From Strigomonas culicis (Eukaryota; Euglenozoa; Kinetoplastea; Trypanosomatida; Trypanosomatidae), in NCBI GenBank assembly GCA_000482145.1, contig AUXH01000222.1:1-27108 (forward strand): a stretch of DNA of 27,108 nucleotides, in the 5' to 3' direction. The translations under genes were made by a program, and so were the position numbers. The notes under the pieces are model-generated. The model was not told the origin of the DNA, searched no databases, and saw nothing but the letters and a program-made list of their open reading frames with translations. Within the stretch, counting starts at the first letter, position 1; the number at the start of each line of letters is the position of its first letter. Positions 1 to 7,607 of this stretch are shown piece by piece.

Positions 1-195
1 AGCTTCTCGTACGCCCGCGCCCTTCAATCCTCCGCCCTCAAGGCGTGGGGAGGCAAGGACTCCGGCGTGGCGGCCGGCCGCAAGGCCTTCCTCCACCGTG
101 CGCGCATGAACTCCCTCGCCCAGCTCGGCAAGTACGACCGCAAGGAGGACGACAAGGAGTCTCAGTCCCTGTACGTCAAGGGTAACACCTACTAG
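1..195 (+). CDS. ALD: Fructose-bisphosphate aldolase, class I (3' end only)
   Basis: Only the last 64 codons and the TAG stop lie in the window; the gene begins upstream. The reading frame starts at base 1 with [19 protein letters not shown] and ends in the tail [11 protein letters not shown]. Both stretches are characteristic of the class I aldolases of trypanosomatids, which cleave fructose 1,6-bisphosphate to dihydroxyacetone phosphate and glyceraldehyde 3-phosphate. In this group the enzyme works inside glycosomes, normally through an N-terminal PTS2 that would be outside the window. The C-terminal tail, which ends in the catalytically important Tyr of class I aldolases, is intact. High GC and strong codon bias fit a highly expressed glycolytic gene. 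The identification rests on recognised family sequence; an in-frame stop or a different N-terminus cannot be excluded because most of the gene is missing. Confidence 0.93.
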   Translation, partial: SFSYARALQSSALKAWGGKDSGVAAGRKAFLHRARMNSLAQLGKYDRKEDDKESQSLYVKGNTY

Positions 196-892
196 AGAGT
201 AACGAGTTATCCGTCGATATCGTCCATTTCGAACTTCAAAAGACAATTTTTCTTTCCTCATTTTTTCTAACTAAATCAAACGAACAAAAAACTCTTCTTT
301 GGCTTTTTTTTTTCTTTCTTTACTAATTTTTTTCTTTTCTTCTTGAGTTTCATTGTTTTTTTTACATACTTTTTCTTTCTGCGGGAGTGTGATTACTGTC
401 CTTTTCCCTTTTCCATTGACTTTTCTGGTGCATTGTGAAGAGTCCCTCTTACTTAGAGCTTCCTGTGAAGACAGAAGAGATAAAGGCAAAATAAAATGGA
501 AAAAGGAGACAAGTATTTCATTCGTACTGAGAAGAGAAGGGAAAAAAGTAAAAAAAAAACTAACGTAATCAAATTATACCTTCCTCTAAACAATGTAAAG
601 CCAAAAGAGAAAAAATATAAAAAAGAATGGATCGTGCATTTTCTGCCCTGCACTCCACGTTGCGTTCATTTTGTTGATAGTTCTGTTTGACATCGTTGTC
701 ATCCTTGTTATTCCCTCTTCCCACATCGTAAACTCTCACTCCTTCACCCTTTCGTTCTCAGCAAAAACAAGTCTTTTTTTTTTTTCTCTTCTCCTTGAAA
801 AAAAAAAACGAAAAAGGACAGTAGCTCTATTTACGATCTCTTCTATACCTAAAGGTAGCACAGGTACACGACACGTAGTGTTCGCCGTGAGG
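196..892. other. Intergenic spacer, 697 bp, AT-rich
   Basis: This spacer holds the aldolase 3' UTR and the 5' leader of the next gene. It has long T-rich and A-rich runs. A lysine-rich 64-codon frame at 496-690 and other short frames are low-complexity and I do not call them. No RNA gene was seen. Its last part contains the predicted splice acceptor at about 815-821. Confidence 0.6.
772..821 (+). promoter_or_regulatory. Predicted trans-splice acceptor for the 893 gene
   Basis: A T-rich pyrimidine tract at 772-796 is followed, after an A-run, by AG at 815-816 and again at 820-821. Splicing here gives a 5' UTR of about 70 nt with ATG 893 as the first ATG, which favours that start over a longer non-ATG frame opening at 671. 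Confidence 0.5.
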
Positions 893-1450
893 ATGTCGAC
901 TCTAGATCATGAGCCGTACCAGGTGCAGCGCATCTCGAAGGAAGAACTGGAGAAGCAGATCCTACGGCTGACGCGGCGGCCGGAGCCCGCAGCGGCGCCG
1001 CCTGCCAATCCGCAGTGTGCCACGCGCACAATGACCAAGGATGAATTGGAAAAAATGAAAGAGCGTCTGTACACCCAGTCAATGCAACTGAAAGAACAAA
1101 AACGGAAGCAAATGGAGGAAGAGCAGACGCGGGAACAGTTGAAGGCGACTGCCACCGTGTCGAGTGACGAGCTGAAGGGCATTGTCGGCCGCGTTTATAC
1201 CGAGGCACTTGCGCGGAAGGCTGCGAATCTGGAGGAGGGCAAGAAGCAGTATCTCTTCCACCCACCGGAGTCGAAAAAGATCCCCCTGAAGGCCTTTGTG
1301 CACCACATGTACGACGAAGGTATCGAAAAGGGTAAGGAAAGGGAGAAGAAACTGTATGACAAGTATCTGGCCCCCACCGAGATACACACGGGCACAATTT
1401 CACCAATCCAGGCGGCCGAATCCGCAGCTCGTCTGAGTACAAAGAAGTAG
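893..1450 (+). CDS. Conserved-looking small protein with degenerate helical repeats (function unknown)
   Basis: This 185-residue, charged, mostly helical protein has no signal peptide or membrane segment. I start it at ATG 893 because the frame upstream is low-complexity and lacks an ATG after the predicted splice site. The visible feature is a short repeat of the form (S/T)K(D/E)EL, five to six residues, then R(L/V)Y(T). It appears at residues 14-27, 47-61 and 89-103, and more weakly at about 127-141. A Lys/Glu-rich helix at 64-85 separates the second and third copies. I do not recognise a named family. Such short helical repeats occur in several uncharacterised trypanosomatid cytoskeletal or flagellar proteins, but localisation is inference only. 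The internal repeats and strong third-position GC compared with the flanks make coding status secure. Confidence 0.8.
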   Translation: MSTLDHEPYQVQRISKEELEKQILRLTRRPEPAAAPPANPQCATRTMTKDELEKMKERLYTQSMQLKEQKRKQMEEEQTREQLKATATVSSDELKGIVGRVYTEALARKAANLEEGKKQYLFHPPESKKIPLKAFVHHMYDEGIEKGKEREKKLYDKYLAPTEIHTGTISPIQAAESAARLSTKK

Positions 1451-1908
1451 AGGGTTACTTGTACCTTTCGCTCTTACTTCTCTGAGCTTCCTGTACTTCT
1501 CTATCAGATGATAGGGTGTGTACAGGCGATATCCTGAATGACGCACATATGTATCTATAGCTGTATACATACGGTGAGTCACACTTGCAAGTGTTTTTCT
1601 CCTCGTCTCACCCCTATTGATATTCTTATTTCTTTGTATTATATACATCACACAATGTAGAAAAAAGAACCTTTGTGTCCACTGTGAGGATGTGGATAAA
1701 GAAGACAAGAGCGTTGTTGTTGTATTTGCGTTGGCATTACTGCGCATCCTAGAAGGTGCTGACCGGATTTTACGCCACGTTCACAATTCTGCTAACTCAT
1801 CCACAATCTTTCTCTCTACTTTTTTTTTCCTTTTACTCTTAAGATTCATAAACGTAGTGGAATCGCGCGCTCAGACGCGTCTACCAACACCGGGAAAGAG
1901 ATATAGAA
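1451..1908. other. Intergenic spacer, 458 bp
   Basis: This spacer holds the 3' UTR of the preceding gene and the 5' leader of the Gemin2-like gene. A plus frame covering 1617-1922 lacks an ATG start and overlaps the splice signal, so it is not called. Nothing else was seen. Confidence 0.6.
1807..1843 (+). promoter_or_regulatory. Predicted trans-splice acceptor for the Gemin2-like gene
   Basis: A strong pyrimidine tract at 1807-1840 is followed immediately by AG at 1842-1843. It would give a 65-nt 5' UTR whose first ATG is 1909. Confidence 0.7.
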
Positions 1909-3393
1909 ATGGACGACTATGAGAAGTATCTGAAGCACGCTTCGCAGGTGAAGCGGAAAACCTTTTCGCATGGCTTCATTGAGGCGAAGAAGGACACTGT
2001 CGGGGCCTCTGTCGAGAAACAGGAAGAAACACTAGTGCGAATGAACGTAGGAGCCGGTGCACCACATAACAACATGCTGCCGTTGAAAAAAAAGCGTGCA
2101 CGCAGCCCGTCATCAGATGATGACGTGGAACGAGTGCAGACCAAAGCGGCAAGTGCAACACCGAATGAAGGGAACGTGGCTCCTTCCCCGGCGGTGGATG
2201 TGAAGACCTCGGCGGCGGTTGCCCCTGCTGCGCCAGGGAAGAAGACCATCAGCCTCATGCAGAAGTGGTTCTCCGGCAATGTTCTGAAAGAGGCTACGGT
2301 GGAAGCTTCCCAGGCACCCTCCTCGGACTACGTCGAGATCACCATCGCGCGTTTCTCTGCCGCCCGCGAGCGGATGATCTCGCTGCGGTCGGATGTGGAG
2401 GACGTGGAGTGCCTACTCGCCAAGCAGGGCGGTGGGGCAGAGGCGCTGGCGGACACCCAGCGTCGCCGAGCGCTTGTGGGGCCGGCCAACTGGAAGGCGG
2501 TGCGCGATGCGCTGACGCGGTGTGCGGAGCGTTCGCCAACAACACACAGGGAGACGAGGCGTATGGTCGCGCTCCTGCTGCGCCGCAAGGGCCGCGCCCA
2601 GGTGCCGCGGGTGTGCAGTGTCAAGCGATGGCACGAGTTTCTGAATGGGCATGGCCCCGCTGCCGACAAGTACCCCTCACTCTCTCAATTCGTGTGGCTC
2701 AGCAGCGCCTGCACGACGTGTGGCTTCGCCGTGCTCGTCCGGCGCTTTACGCACGGCGTGCGCGACGCCCTTCTCTGCGCGCAGGGCGCACCCAGCGACA
2801 CCAGGGACAGGCTGTACATAGCCGACGAGGACGAAGGGGTGGCCCCAGGCGACGACGGCAGCCAGGAGGAAGAGGCGAACGGTCAGCAGCCGGACCCACA
2901 GCGGCACGAAGTGGATGGGCCCGCCGACCCCGTGGACGTGCTGGTGGCCACGCAGCCCTCGTTGACCCATATTCACAACGACTCCCACCGCAAATTGCTT
3001 GTGTTTCTCCGCTTTTTTATGCCTTCGGAGGTAGCAGTGGCGAGCGCGGGCGATGGAAGGACCGTACACCGTTCCAGCGGTTTTGGCGTGTGGCTCTTGT
3101 CTATGCTAACGGCATTAGATGCACCGTTGGACCCTGACACGGATCGTCTGGTGCACGACTTGTTTCGTCGTACCTGCGAGCAAGTTCGCGTTCTTGGTGA
3201 TTACAAAAACGTACACGGCGAGCATCGTGGCGACCTTGTGGGCGCTTTGGCTGCATCTTCCAGTACAAAAATCTATCGAACTTACAGCAGCATGGAGGAC
3301 GTCGGACGGGAAGACGTGTTAGCCTTGTATTCACTGTTGATCGTGCTGGGTAACTTCTTCAGACAGAATCAAAACCGTTTGATCCCCTTGTAA
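1909..3393 (+). CDS. Gemin2/SIP1-like protein (SMN-complex component, putative)
   Basis: This is a 494-residue protein. Residues 1-135 are Lys/Ser/Ala-rich and look disordered. The remainder follows the order of blocks in Gemin2 (SIP1): a helix at about 143-165 (ITIARFSAARERM), a W-x-x-F block at about 244 (VKRWHEFLNG), a helix after a gap (LSQFVWLSSA), and a C-terminal helical bundle at about 385-490 with WLLSMLTALDAPL, then RRTCEQVRVL, then LYSLLIVLGNFFRQ. The last part resembles the C-terminus of animal Gemin2 (WLYALLACLEKPL, RRCSEVRLL and LICLVSRYFDQRDL, quoted from memory). Gemin2 cradles the Sm protein ring during snRNP assembly with SMN, and an SMN/Gemin2 pair is established in T. brucei. 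The protein is longer than human Gemin2 (about 280 residues), mainly from the N-terminal extension and an acidic insert at about 304-345. The family call is by eye. Confidence 0.7.
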   Translation: MDDYEKYLKHASQVKRKTFSHGFIEAKKDTVGASVEKQEETLVRMNVGAGAPHNNMLPLKKKRARSPSSDDDVERVQTKAASATPNEGNVAPSPAVDVKTSAAVAPAAPGKKTISLMQKWFSGNVLKEATVEASQAPSSDYVEITIARFSAARERMISLRSDVEDVECLLAKQGGGAEALADTQRRRALVGPANWKAVRDALTRCAERSPTTHRETRRMVALLLRRKGRAQVPRVCSVKRWHEFLNGHGPAADKYPSLSQFVWLSSACTTCGFAVLVRRFTHGVRDALLCAQGAPSDTRDRLYIADEDEGVAPGDDGSQEEEANGQQPDPQRHEVDGPADPVDVLVATQPSLTHIHNDSHRKLLVFLRFFMPSEVAVASAGDGRTVHRSSGFGVWLLSMLTALDAPLDPDTDRLVHDLFRRTCEQVRVLGDYKNVHGEHRGDLVGALAASSSTKIYRTYSSMEDVGREDVLALYSLLIVLGNFFRQNQNRLIPL

Positions 3394-3569
3394 AATAAGA
3401 GTAAGCTAACAACGTGAAGTAACGCATGAATGCTATCCGTTTTTGTCTCTTTCATGGAGTGGAATGACACATGATTTGCTTTGTGTATATACCCGCACTA
3501 CTGTCGTGCATGCAGTTTTTTCTTACCCTCCCGTCTTTGATATATTTATTATCTTCTCTGGTTCTAGAG

Positions 3570-3574
<5 letters not shown>

Positions 3575-3619
<45 letters not shown>
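3575..3619. repeat. (TA)n microsatellite
   Basis: About 45 bp of uninterrupted alternating T and A lie between the Gemin2-like and BILBO1-NTD-like genes, just upstream of the splice-acceptor tract. Confidence 0.95.
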
Positions 3620-3621
<2 letters not shown>

Positions 3622-3631
3622 CAACTACATT

Positions 3632-3678
3632 TTGTTTTCTATTTAAAGTCTCTTTTCATTTTGCTTTTTGTCTCTTAG
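3632..3678 (+). promoter_or_regulatory. Predicted trans-splice acceptor for the 3733 gene
   Basis: A T/C-rich stretch at about 3632-3676 ends in TCTCTTAG with AG at 3677-3678. It gives a 54-nt 5' UTR with ATG 3733 as the first ATG; the frame extends to a TTG at 3697, which would be in the leader. Confidence 0.7.
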
Positions 3679-3732
3679 ATTCACTGTACACATATATTGT
3701 ATTTATTCACTCATACTATTCGCCCGCCACTC

Positions 3733-4557
3733 ATGTACACATTTATGTGCTGTGCTGATGTCCGCGGAGGCAAAGTGAACCTCGAGATCACTTTAGAGAG
3801 TCCCCCAGAGAGCGTAAAGAGTATGACCCAGCAACTGGAGAAGATCTTTTTGACGGAGATCCAGGCCCTGTCGGGAAAGGTACCCTCTAAACCGTTTCGC
3901 ATCGAACACGTGTGGATCTACGATGACTCCAAGCTGAACTGGACCGCGTTAAAGTGCATCGACCAGGTACACGAGTACGACCAGCTCTACGTGTTCCAGC
4001 CTCAGAGCGACACGCACCGCGACGCACAGCAGGACCTGCCGCCGCCCCGGCCGCCGCTGCGCAGCCGGGCGGCCTCGGCCGTGGCGGGGCTCTTCGCAGA
4101 CGGCCTCGTCCCCGCCGGCACGTGGTGGAACAGCAGCGGCACCTCCTCTCAACATACGAGTCAATCCTCGCTGCACCCCATACCTCTCTACGAGGTACCT
4201 TTTCCGCCCGCGGAATGCACCCCCGTAACGCAAAGCAGGGTTGGTGTCCCTAAGGAAATGCCCAACGCTCCTTACGCGGAGCGAACCCAACCCATCAATC
4301 TTGAACAGTCAGCTCTTCTTCAGCGGTTACAGCATTTCAAGAGCGACCGCGAGGCGTTGATAAACAGCGCGACGCAGGCTACCGGAGAGAAGCCGCGGTT
4401 ACAGGAGTTGGAAACTAATCAACCCCTTCGCAACAAGGAAGAGGAGATGTGCCGACAGCGTGAGTCATTCCAGCGCGCAAAGCGCGATTTCCAAGAATAC
4501 CTGCACGCGATGCAGCGAGTATCGCGTTCGCCGAAACCAGCGTTTGTACCCACTTAA
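3733..4557 (+). CDS. BILBO1-NTD-like domain protein with C-terminal coiled coil
   Basis: This 274-residue protein starts at the first ATG after the splice site; the in-frame ATG at 3745 is an alternative start. Residues 13-92 match, by eye, the ubiquitin-like N-terminal domain of the trypanosomatid flagellar-pocket-collar protein BILBO1. Both have a KVN(L/F)E strand, a helix containing (T/S)EI, a strand ending (I/M)(Y/F)D followed by a conserved Trp (LNWTAL), and the closing block QLYVFQP. In BILBO1 this domain carries a conserved aromatic and basic surface patch that binds partner proteins. Here the domain is followed by a Pro/Ala/Ser-rich linker (about 93-195) and a charged coiled coil (about 196-262). 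I see no EF-hands and no long coiled coil, so this is not BILBO1 itself but a short relative. A cytoskeletal or flagellar-base role is inference. Confidence 0.7.
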   Translation: MYTFMCCADVRGGKVNLEITLESPPESVKSMTQQLEKIFLTEIQALSGKVPSKPFRIEHVWIYDDSKLNWTALKCIDQVHEYDQLYVFQPQSDTHRDAQQDLPPPRPPLRSRAASAVAGLFADGLVPAGTWWNSSGTSSQHTSQSSLHPIPLYEVPFPPAECTPVTQSRVGVPKEMPNAPYAERTQPINLEQSALLQRLQHFKSDREALINSATQATGEKPRLQELETNQPLRNKEEEMCRQRESFQRAKRDFQEYLHAMQRVSRSPKPAFVPT

Positions 4558-4622
4558 GTACTACTGTATTGTTTTTAAATAATAAAAAGAAAAAAAGAGA
4601 AGCGGGTTGCTTTGTTACGACC

Positions 4623-4670
4623 GCTCTCTCTCTCTCTCACTCTCTTTCTCTCTCGCTCGCTCGCTCTCCT
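4623..4670 (+). repeat. (CT)n-rich pyrimidine tract
   Basis: About 48 bp are almost entirely pyrimidine, mostly CT dinucleotides with a CTCG variant. It may be an upstream splice or polyadenylation signal for the flanking genes. Confidence 0.85.
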
Positions 4671-4819
4671 GTACACCAATCCACCGTTATCATCATTGCT
4701 CTTACATGGCTCCATCTTATGGCTGTACATGAGAAACAGAAAGTAAGCCAAGGTCGTATGCTTCTACTTGCTCTTCTTCATCCCACTTTCTGCACGTAAA
4801 GTTACATTATTGTTTTAAT

Positions 4820-4921
4820 ACTCTTTCCCCTCTCTCCCCCCCCTCTGCTCTTGGTGTGACTGGGAATATACTGTCCTCCGTGTGCTATAATCGAAAACGA
4901 TTTGTGAATGCATGAGAGTAG
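4820..4921 (+). promoter_or_regulatory. Predicted trans-splice acceptor for the 4928 gene
   Basis: A pyrimidine tract at 4820-4852 is followed by about 60 bases without any AG. The first AGs are at 4915-4916, 4917-4918 and 4920-4921. The 5' UTR would then be only 6 to 11 nt. Confidence 0.55.
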
Positions 4922-4927
4922 TCGATC

Positions 4928-6115
4928 ATGACATCGCGTCAAGGAATATCGAATGCCGCCTCGGTCGCTGCTGCGTCCTCCGCCCCCGCTTCGTCCGCGC
5001 AGCGACCGCGACCGCGCACGGCCACACGTGTGACCGCCGCGTCCTGCGGGTTCGGCTCGCACATCGCGCAGGCGCGAACGCCTAGTCCTCGCGCATCGGT
5101 TTCCCCACGGCGGAAGATGTTGGAGGCCTCGCTGACGCCCCGCCAGGGCCAGGCGCCGTACGTGATCCGGCGAACCATCAACTTCAACGACGAGTGCGCT
5201 ACCGAGCCAAGCCGGAGCGGGACATCACGGGCCGTCGCCCGTGCGGAGGAGGAGGCAAACGAAATGCGGCATGTGCAGCAGCGGCTGCTGGATGCGGAGC
5301 ACTTGATTCGCGAGCAGAACGGCGTCATTGAGAAGCTTCACCGGAGCTGCTCGGACCTGAAGCTGGAGATCGAGGCGCTGATCTCTTCCCGTCGCAGCGA
5401 GCTCTACGAGGAGCTCGAGGTGCTGCAGGAGTCGGCCGCCCGACGGAGAGCGGTGACAGAGTCCATCCAGAGCAGCGAGTGCGAAGGGTCGTACGACGAC
5501 GGCACCGCCGCGGCGTCGCCCATGATCGACGAGTTCATCCGGAACGAATACCACCGCAGCAACGGGCGGGTTCGCGGAGAAGCAGCGGTGTCGTCCGATG
5601 TGTTCCGGTGCGTGGGAAAAGATGTAGCCAACCTGCTGCGCGCGCTCGCGACGCAGCTATTCATCGAGCGTACGCGCCGCCTTGACCTGGAGGAAGGGCA
5701 TGGTGTTCTGAAAAAGGGCCGTAAGAAGAAATCTGTTACGTTTATCGATTCTGTGGGTGATACCAGTGAAACGGATGATGCTGAAACATCGGTTCCGACA
5801 ACAGTAGACAACCCAGAAGACAGCTGTTTCCAACTCTTCTCCTCGTCCAACAAGCTGCATATGGCCTTGGCGCGAAGTAAGCGCAACCTTTCGGTGGAGG
5901 ACGGCACCGCCCATCAGTCGTCTCAGAACTCCACCGCGTCTGTGCTGCGGAGCCTGAGCGAGCTACCCAGAGATCCCCTCACCGACTGCAAGGAGTGCAT
6001 CCAGTACTTTCGGCACAAGTCGCATCTCACGGATCCGATGGAGGTGCTGAAGGACTCTACGCCACAACGCGCATCGTATTTGGTTGCTGGGCTTAGAAGC
6101 AAGTACAGTCTTTGA
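4928..6115 (+). CDS. Unrecognised basic coiled-coil protein
   Basis: This protein has 395 residues. Residues 1-75 are Ala/Ser/Arg/Pro-rich and probably disordered. A coiled coil runs from about 97 to 180, beginning with AVARAEEEANEM and continuing through EELEVLQESAARRRA. A mixed helical region follows at about 200-260 (IDEFIRNEYHRS, then LLRALATQLFIERTRR). Next comes a basic patch GRKKKSVTF at about 270, then a Ser/Thr-rich region and a conserved-looking C-terminus with CKECIQYFRHKS. I see no signal peptide, membrane segment or catalytic motif. The ATG at 4928 is the first after the likely splice site. I do not recognise the family; a structural or cytoskeletal role would be a guess based on composition only. 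Confidence 0.85.
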   Translation: MTSRQGISNAASVAAASSAPASSAQRPRPRTATRVTAASCGFGSHIAQARTPSPRASVSPRRKMLEASLTPRQGQAPYVIRRTINFNDECATEPSRSGTSRAVARAEEEANEMRHVQQRLLDAEHLIREQNGVIEKLHRSCSDLKLEIEALISSRRSELYEELEVLQESAARRRAVTESIQSSECEGSYDDGTAAASPMIDEFIRNEYHRSNGRVRGEAAVSSDVFRCVGKDVANLLRALATQLFIERTRRLDLEEGHGVLKKGRKKKSVTFIDSVGDTSETDDAETSVPTTVDNPEDSCFQLFSSSNKLHMALARSKRNLSVEDGTAHQSSQNSTASVLRSLSELPRDPLTDCKECIQYFRHKSHLTDPMEVLKDSTPQRASYLVAGLRSKYSL

Positions 6116-6497
6116 ATGATGTAAGCAGTTTGTCTTCACATGGTCGACTGCTCTGGTCTGCATGCATCCTGTATGTTTTTTTTTTCTTTTGCTCTCTTTT
6201 CTTCTCATTCCGTTGTTCTTTTTTTCTTCTTCTAGATTGTATATCACTCAACCAACTGTGCATATGTAAACTACAGATGCCATCATCGTCATTGTATCAT
6301 TATTACGGTTACTACAGTTTCATTTTTCATCTGTTGTCGCTTCTTGTCGGTGTGTGCGTGTGTGTGTTTGTCTCTCCTCTTTTCCTTCTTGCGTGGTGAA
6401 CGGAACTTCGTAAATGCTGATGGAAACGCACATGCCCCTTCTCCTTCTTATCCGTCTGCACATGTGTAAGCAAGAAAGTAATAAACCCAAGCGCATC
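6116..6497. other. Intergenic spacer, 382 bp
   Basis: T-rich runs around 6177-6235 and a GT/CT-rich stretch at 6345-6392 lead into the acceptor region of the J-protein gene. An in-frame ATG at 6414 lies upstream of the favoured acceptor and is not used as the start. Nothing else was seen. Confidence 0.6.
6436..6470 (+). promoter_or_regulatory. Predicted trans-splice acceptor for the J-protein gene
   Basis: A pyrimidine-rich stretch at 6436-6460 is followed by AG at 6469-6470, leaving a 27-nt 5' UTR before ATG 6498. This choice exposes a mitochondrial-type N-terminus. Confidence 0.5.
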
Positions 6498-7607
6498 ATG
6501 TCGTTAGCTCTCCGGCGAACGCCCATTCTTTTACAGATCCTCAAGCAGCGCGGGTGCCTTCCCAGAAGCGGCGCGTGCTCCCTCCTTGTCTTTTCGCGGA
6601 ATCTCTCCTCTACCCGCGCGGCGCTATCGCTCCACCCCACCGCCGCTGGGCCTCACGCTGCCTTGGTGCATCCCATGCGTCTCGCAAGCACACAGGCAGG
6701 CAAGGAGGAGAAGTCTGAGCGCAGCTCCGCGCGTGCGGAAGCCACCAACGGCGCAGACGCAAAGGAGCCGTCCGCGGAGGAACTGGGGGAAGAGGCGTAT
6801 GCCCAGCACGTGTGCGAGGCGTGCGATTACGAGGATGAGAACTTGCTGGTGCGCCTCGGGTTCTCGCCGTACGAGTTTGTGGACGAATCCAAGGTGAAGC
6901 GGCACTTCCTGATTCTAGCCAAGCGGTACCACCCCGACCTGCCGGACGCCCCGCCCAACGCGAGCGAGGCGTTCCAGCGGATCCGTGAGGCGCACGACAT
7001 GGCGATTCAGCACATTCGCACGCGCGGCCCCTTCCGCGAGGGCGAGCCGCACTACTTCTACGCGGATGATGTGAGGCGGCGCATCATGGTGAAGGCCCTC
7101 GGCGCCGGCGTCTTCTTCTTCCTCTTTGCCACCACCTTCTTCATTGTCGTCATTTGCCACCACAACTGGTCGCGACTCGATGCGACGATGCTGCTCAACT
7201 TTTTCCTCATCTTCTTTACCCTGGAGGCGTTTCCCCGGCTGCTGGCGGCCGCGCTTCTCTTCGGGTGGCAGTCCTCTCACTACGTCAAGGCGAAGGAGCT
7301 GGGCGAACAGGCGAACGTGGCGGTGGTGGCCGAGAAGGGGCTCCTCGACATTACCTTCAACGTGCAGGGCATCTCGCCCACCTACGCCGGCGGCGCCATT
7401 GTGCAGGTCACCGTGATGAAGAGGCAGCCGTCGGATGCCGCGTCGGACAAGACTGCGGCCGACGCGGCGCTCACCACGACCCTCACGTACGGTAAAGGCG
7501 TGCTGAAGGTGTCGCTTCCGTTGGAGCAGAACGGGGCCCAATACGCGATCAAGGTGGTGCATGATGCGACCCAGCTGGTGCTCTTCGATCAGTTGCTTGT
7601 CATCTAA
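6498..7607 (+). CDS. Membrane-anchored J-domain protein, probably mitochondrial
   Basis: This 369-residue DnaJ-family protein stimulates an Hsp70 partner. The start at 6498 gives an Arg/Leu-rich amphipathic N-terminus (MSLALRRTPILLQILKQ) typical of mitochondrial import. The in-frame ATG at 6414 would add 28 residues that hide it. A J domain spans about 115-180 with the HPD motif at 145-147 (LAKRYHPDLP) preceded by LLVRLGFSPYEFVDES. Two hydrophobic segments follow at about 196-222 (VFFFLFATTFFIVVI) and about 230-257, and then a beta-rich C-terminal region of about 100 residues (GLLDITFNVQGISPTYAGG). There is no Gly/Phe-rich region or zinc-finger repeat, so it is a type III J-protein. The two-helix anchor suggests the mitochondrial inner membrane. 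The identity of the client or Hsp70 cannot be read from sequence. Confidence 0.9.
   Translation: MSLALRRTPILLQILKQRGCLPRSGACSLLVFSRNLSSTRAALSLHPTAAGPHAALVHPMRLASTQAGKEEKSERSSARAEATNGADAKEPSAEELGEEAYAQHVCEACDYEDENLLVRLGFSPYEFVDESKVKRHFLILAKRYHPDLPDAPPNASEAFQRIREAHDMAIQHIRTRGPFREGEPHYFYADDVRRRIMVKALGAGVFFFLFATTFFIVVICHHNWSRLDATMLLNFFLIFFTLEAFPRLLAAALLFGWQSSHYVKAKELGEQANVAVVAEKGLLDITFNVQGISPTYAGGAIVQVTVMKRQPSDAASDKTAADAALTTTLTYGKGVLKVSLPLEQNGAQYAIKVVHDATQLVLFDQLLVI

Larger units (their letters stand above)
3394..3732. other. Intergenic spacer, 339 bp, with a TA microsatellite
   Basis: The spacer contains a (TA)n tract at 3575-3619 and a pyrimidine-rich acceptor region downstream of it. A frame that runs through the microsatellite at 3471-3758 is low-complexity and rejected. 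Confidence 0.6.
4558..4927. other. Intergenic spacer, 370 bp, with a CT-rich tract
   Basis: A (CT)n-like tract lies at 4623-4670 and a second pyrimidine tract at 4820-4852. Either could direct trans-splicing for the next gene. Short frames here are low-complexity and not called. Confidence 0.6.

Noticed and set aside
496..690. A 64-codon Lys-rich frame in the spacer after aldolase
   Set aside because: It has an ATG and could be spliced, but the composition (poly-Lys from A-rich DNA) and lack of features make chance likely.
2265..3137. A 290-codon plus-strand frame inside the Gemin2-like gene
   Set aside because: This overlapping frame is Arg/Gly/Ala-rich, while the main frame has Gemin2-like blocks throughout the same bases.
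3471..3758. A frame running through the TA microsatellite
   Set aside because: It is a Tyr-Ile repeat generated by the microsatellite, with no conserved features.
6414..6497. An upstream in-frame ATG extension of the J-protein
   Set aside because: The better splice acceptor (6469-6470) lies downstream of it, and the start at 6498 gives a typical mitochondrial presequence.
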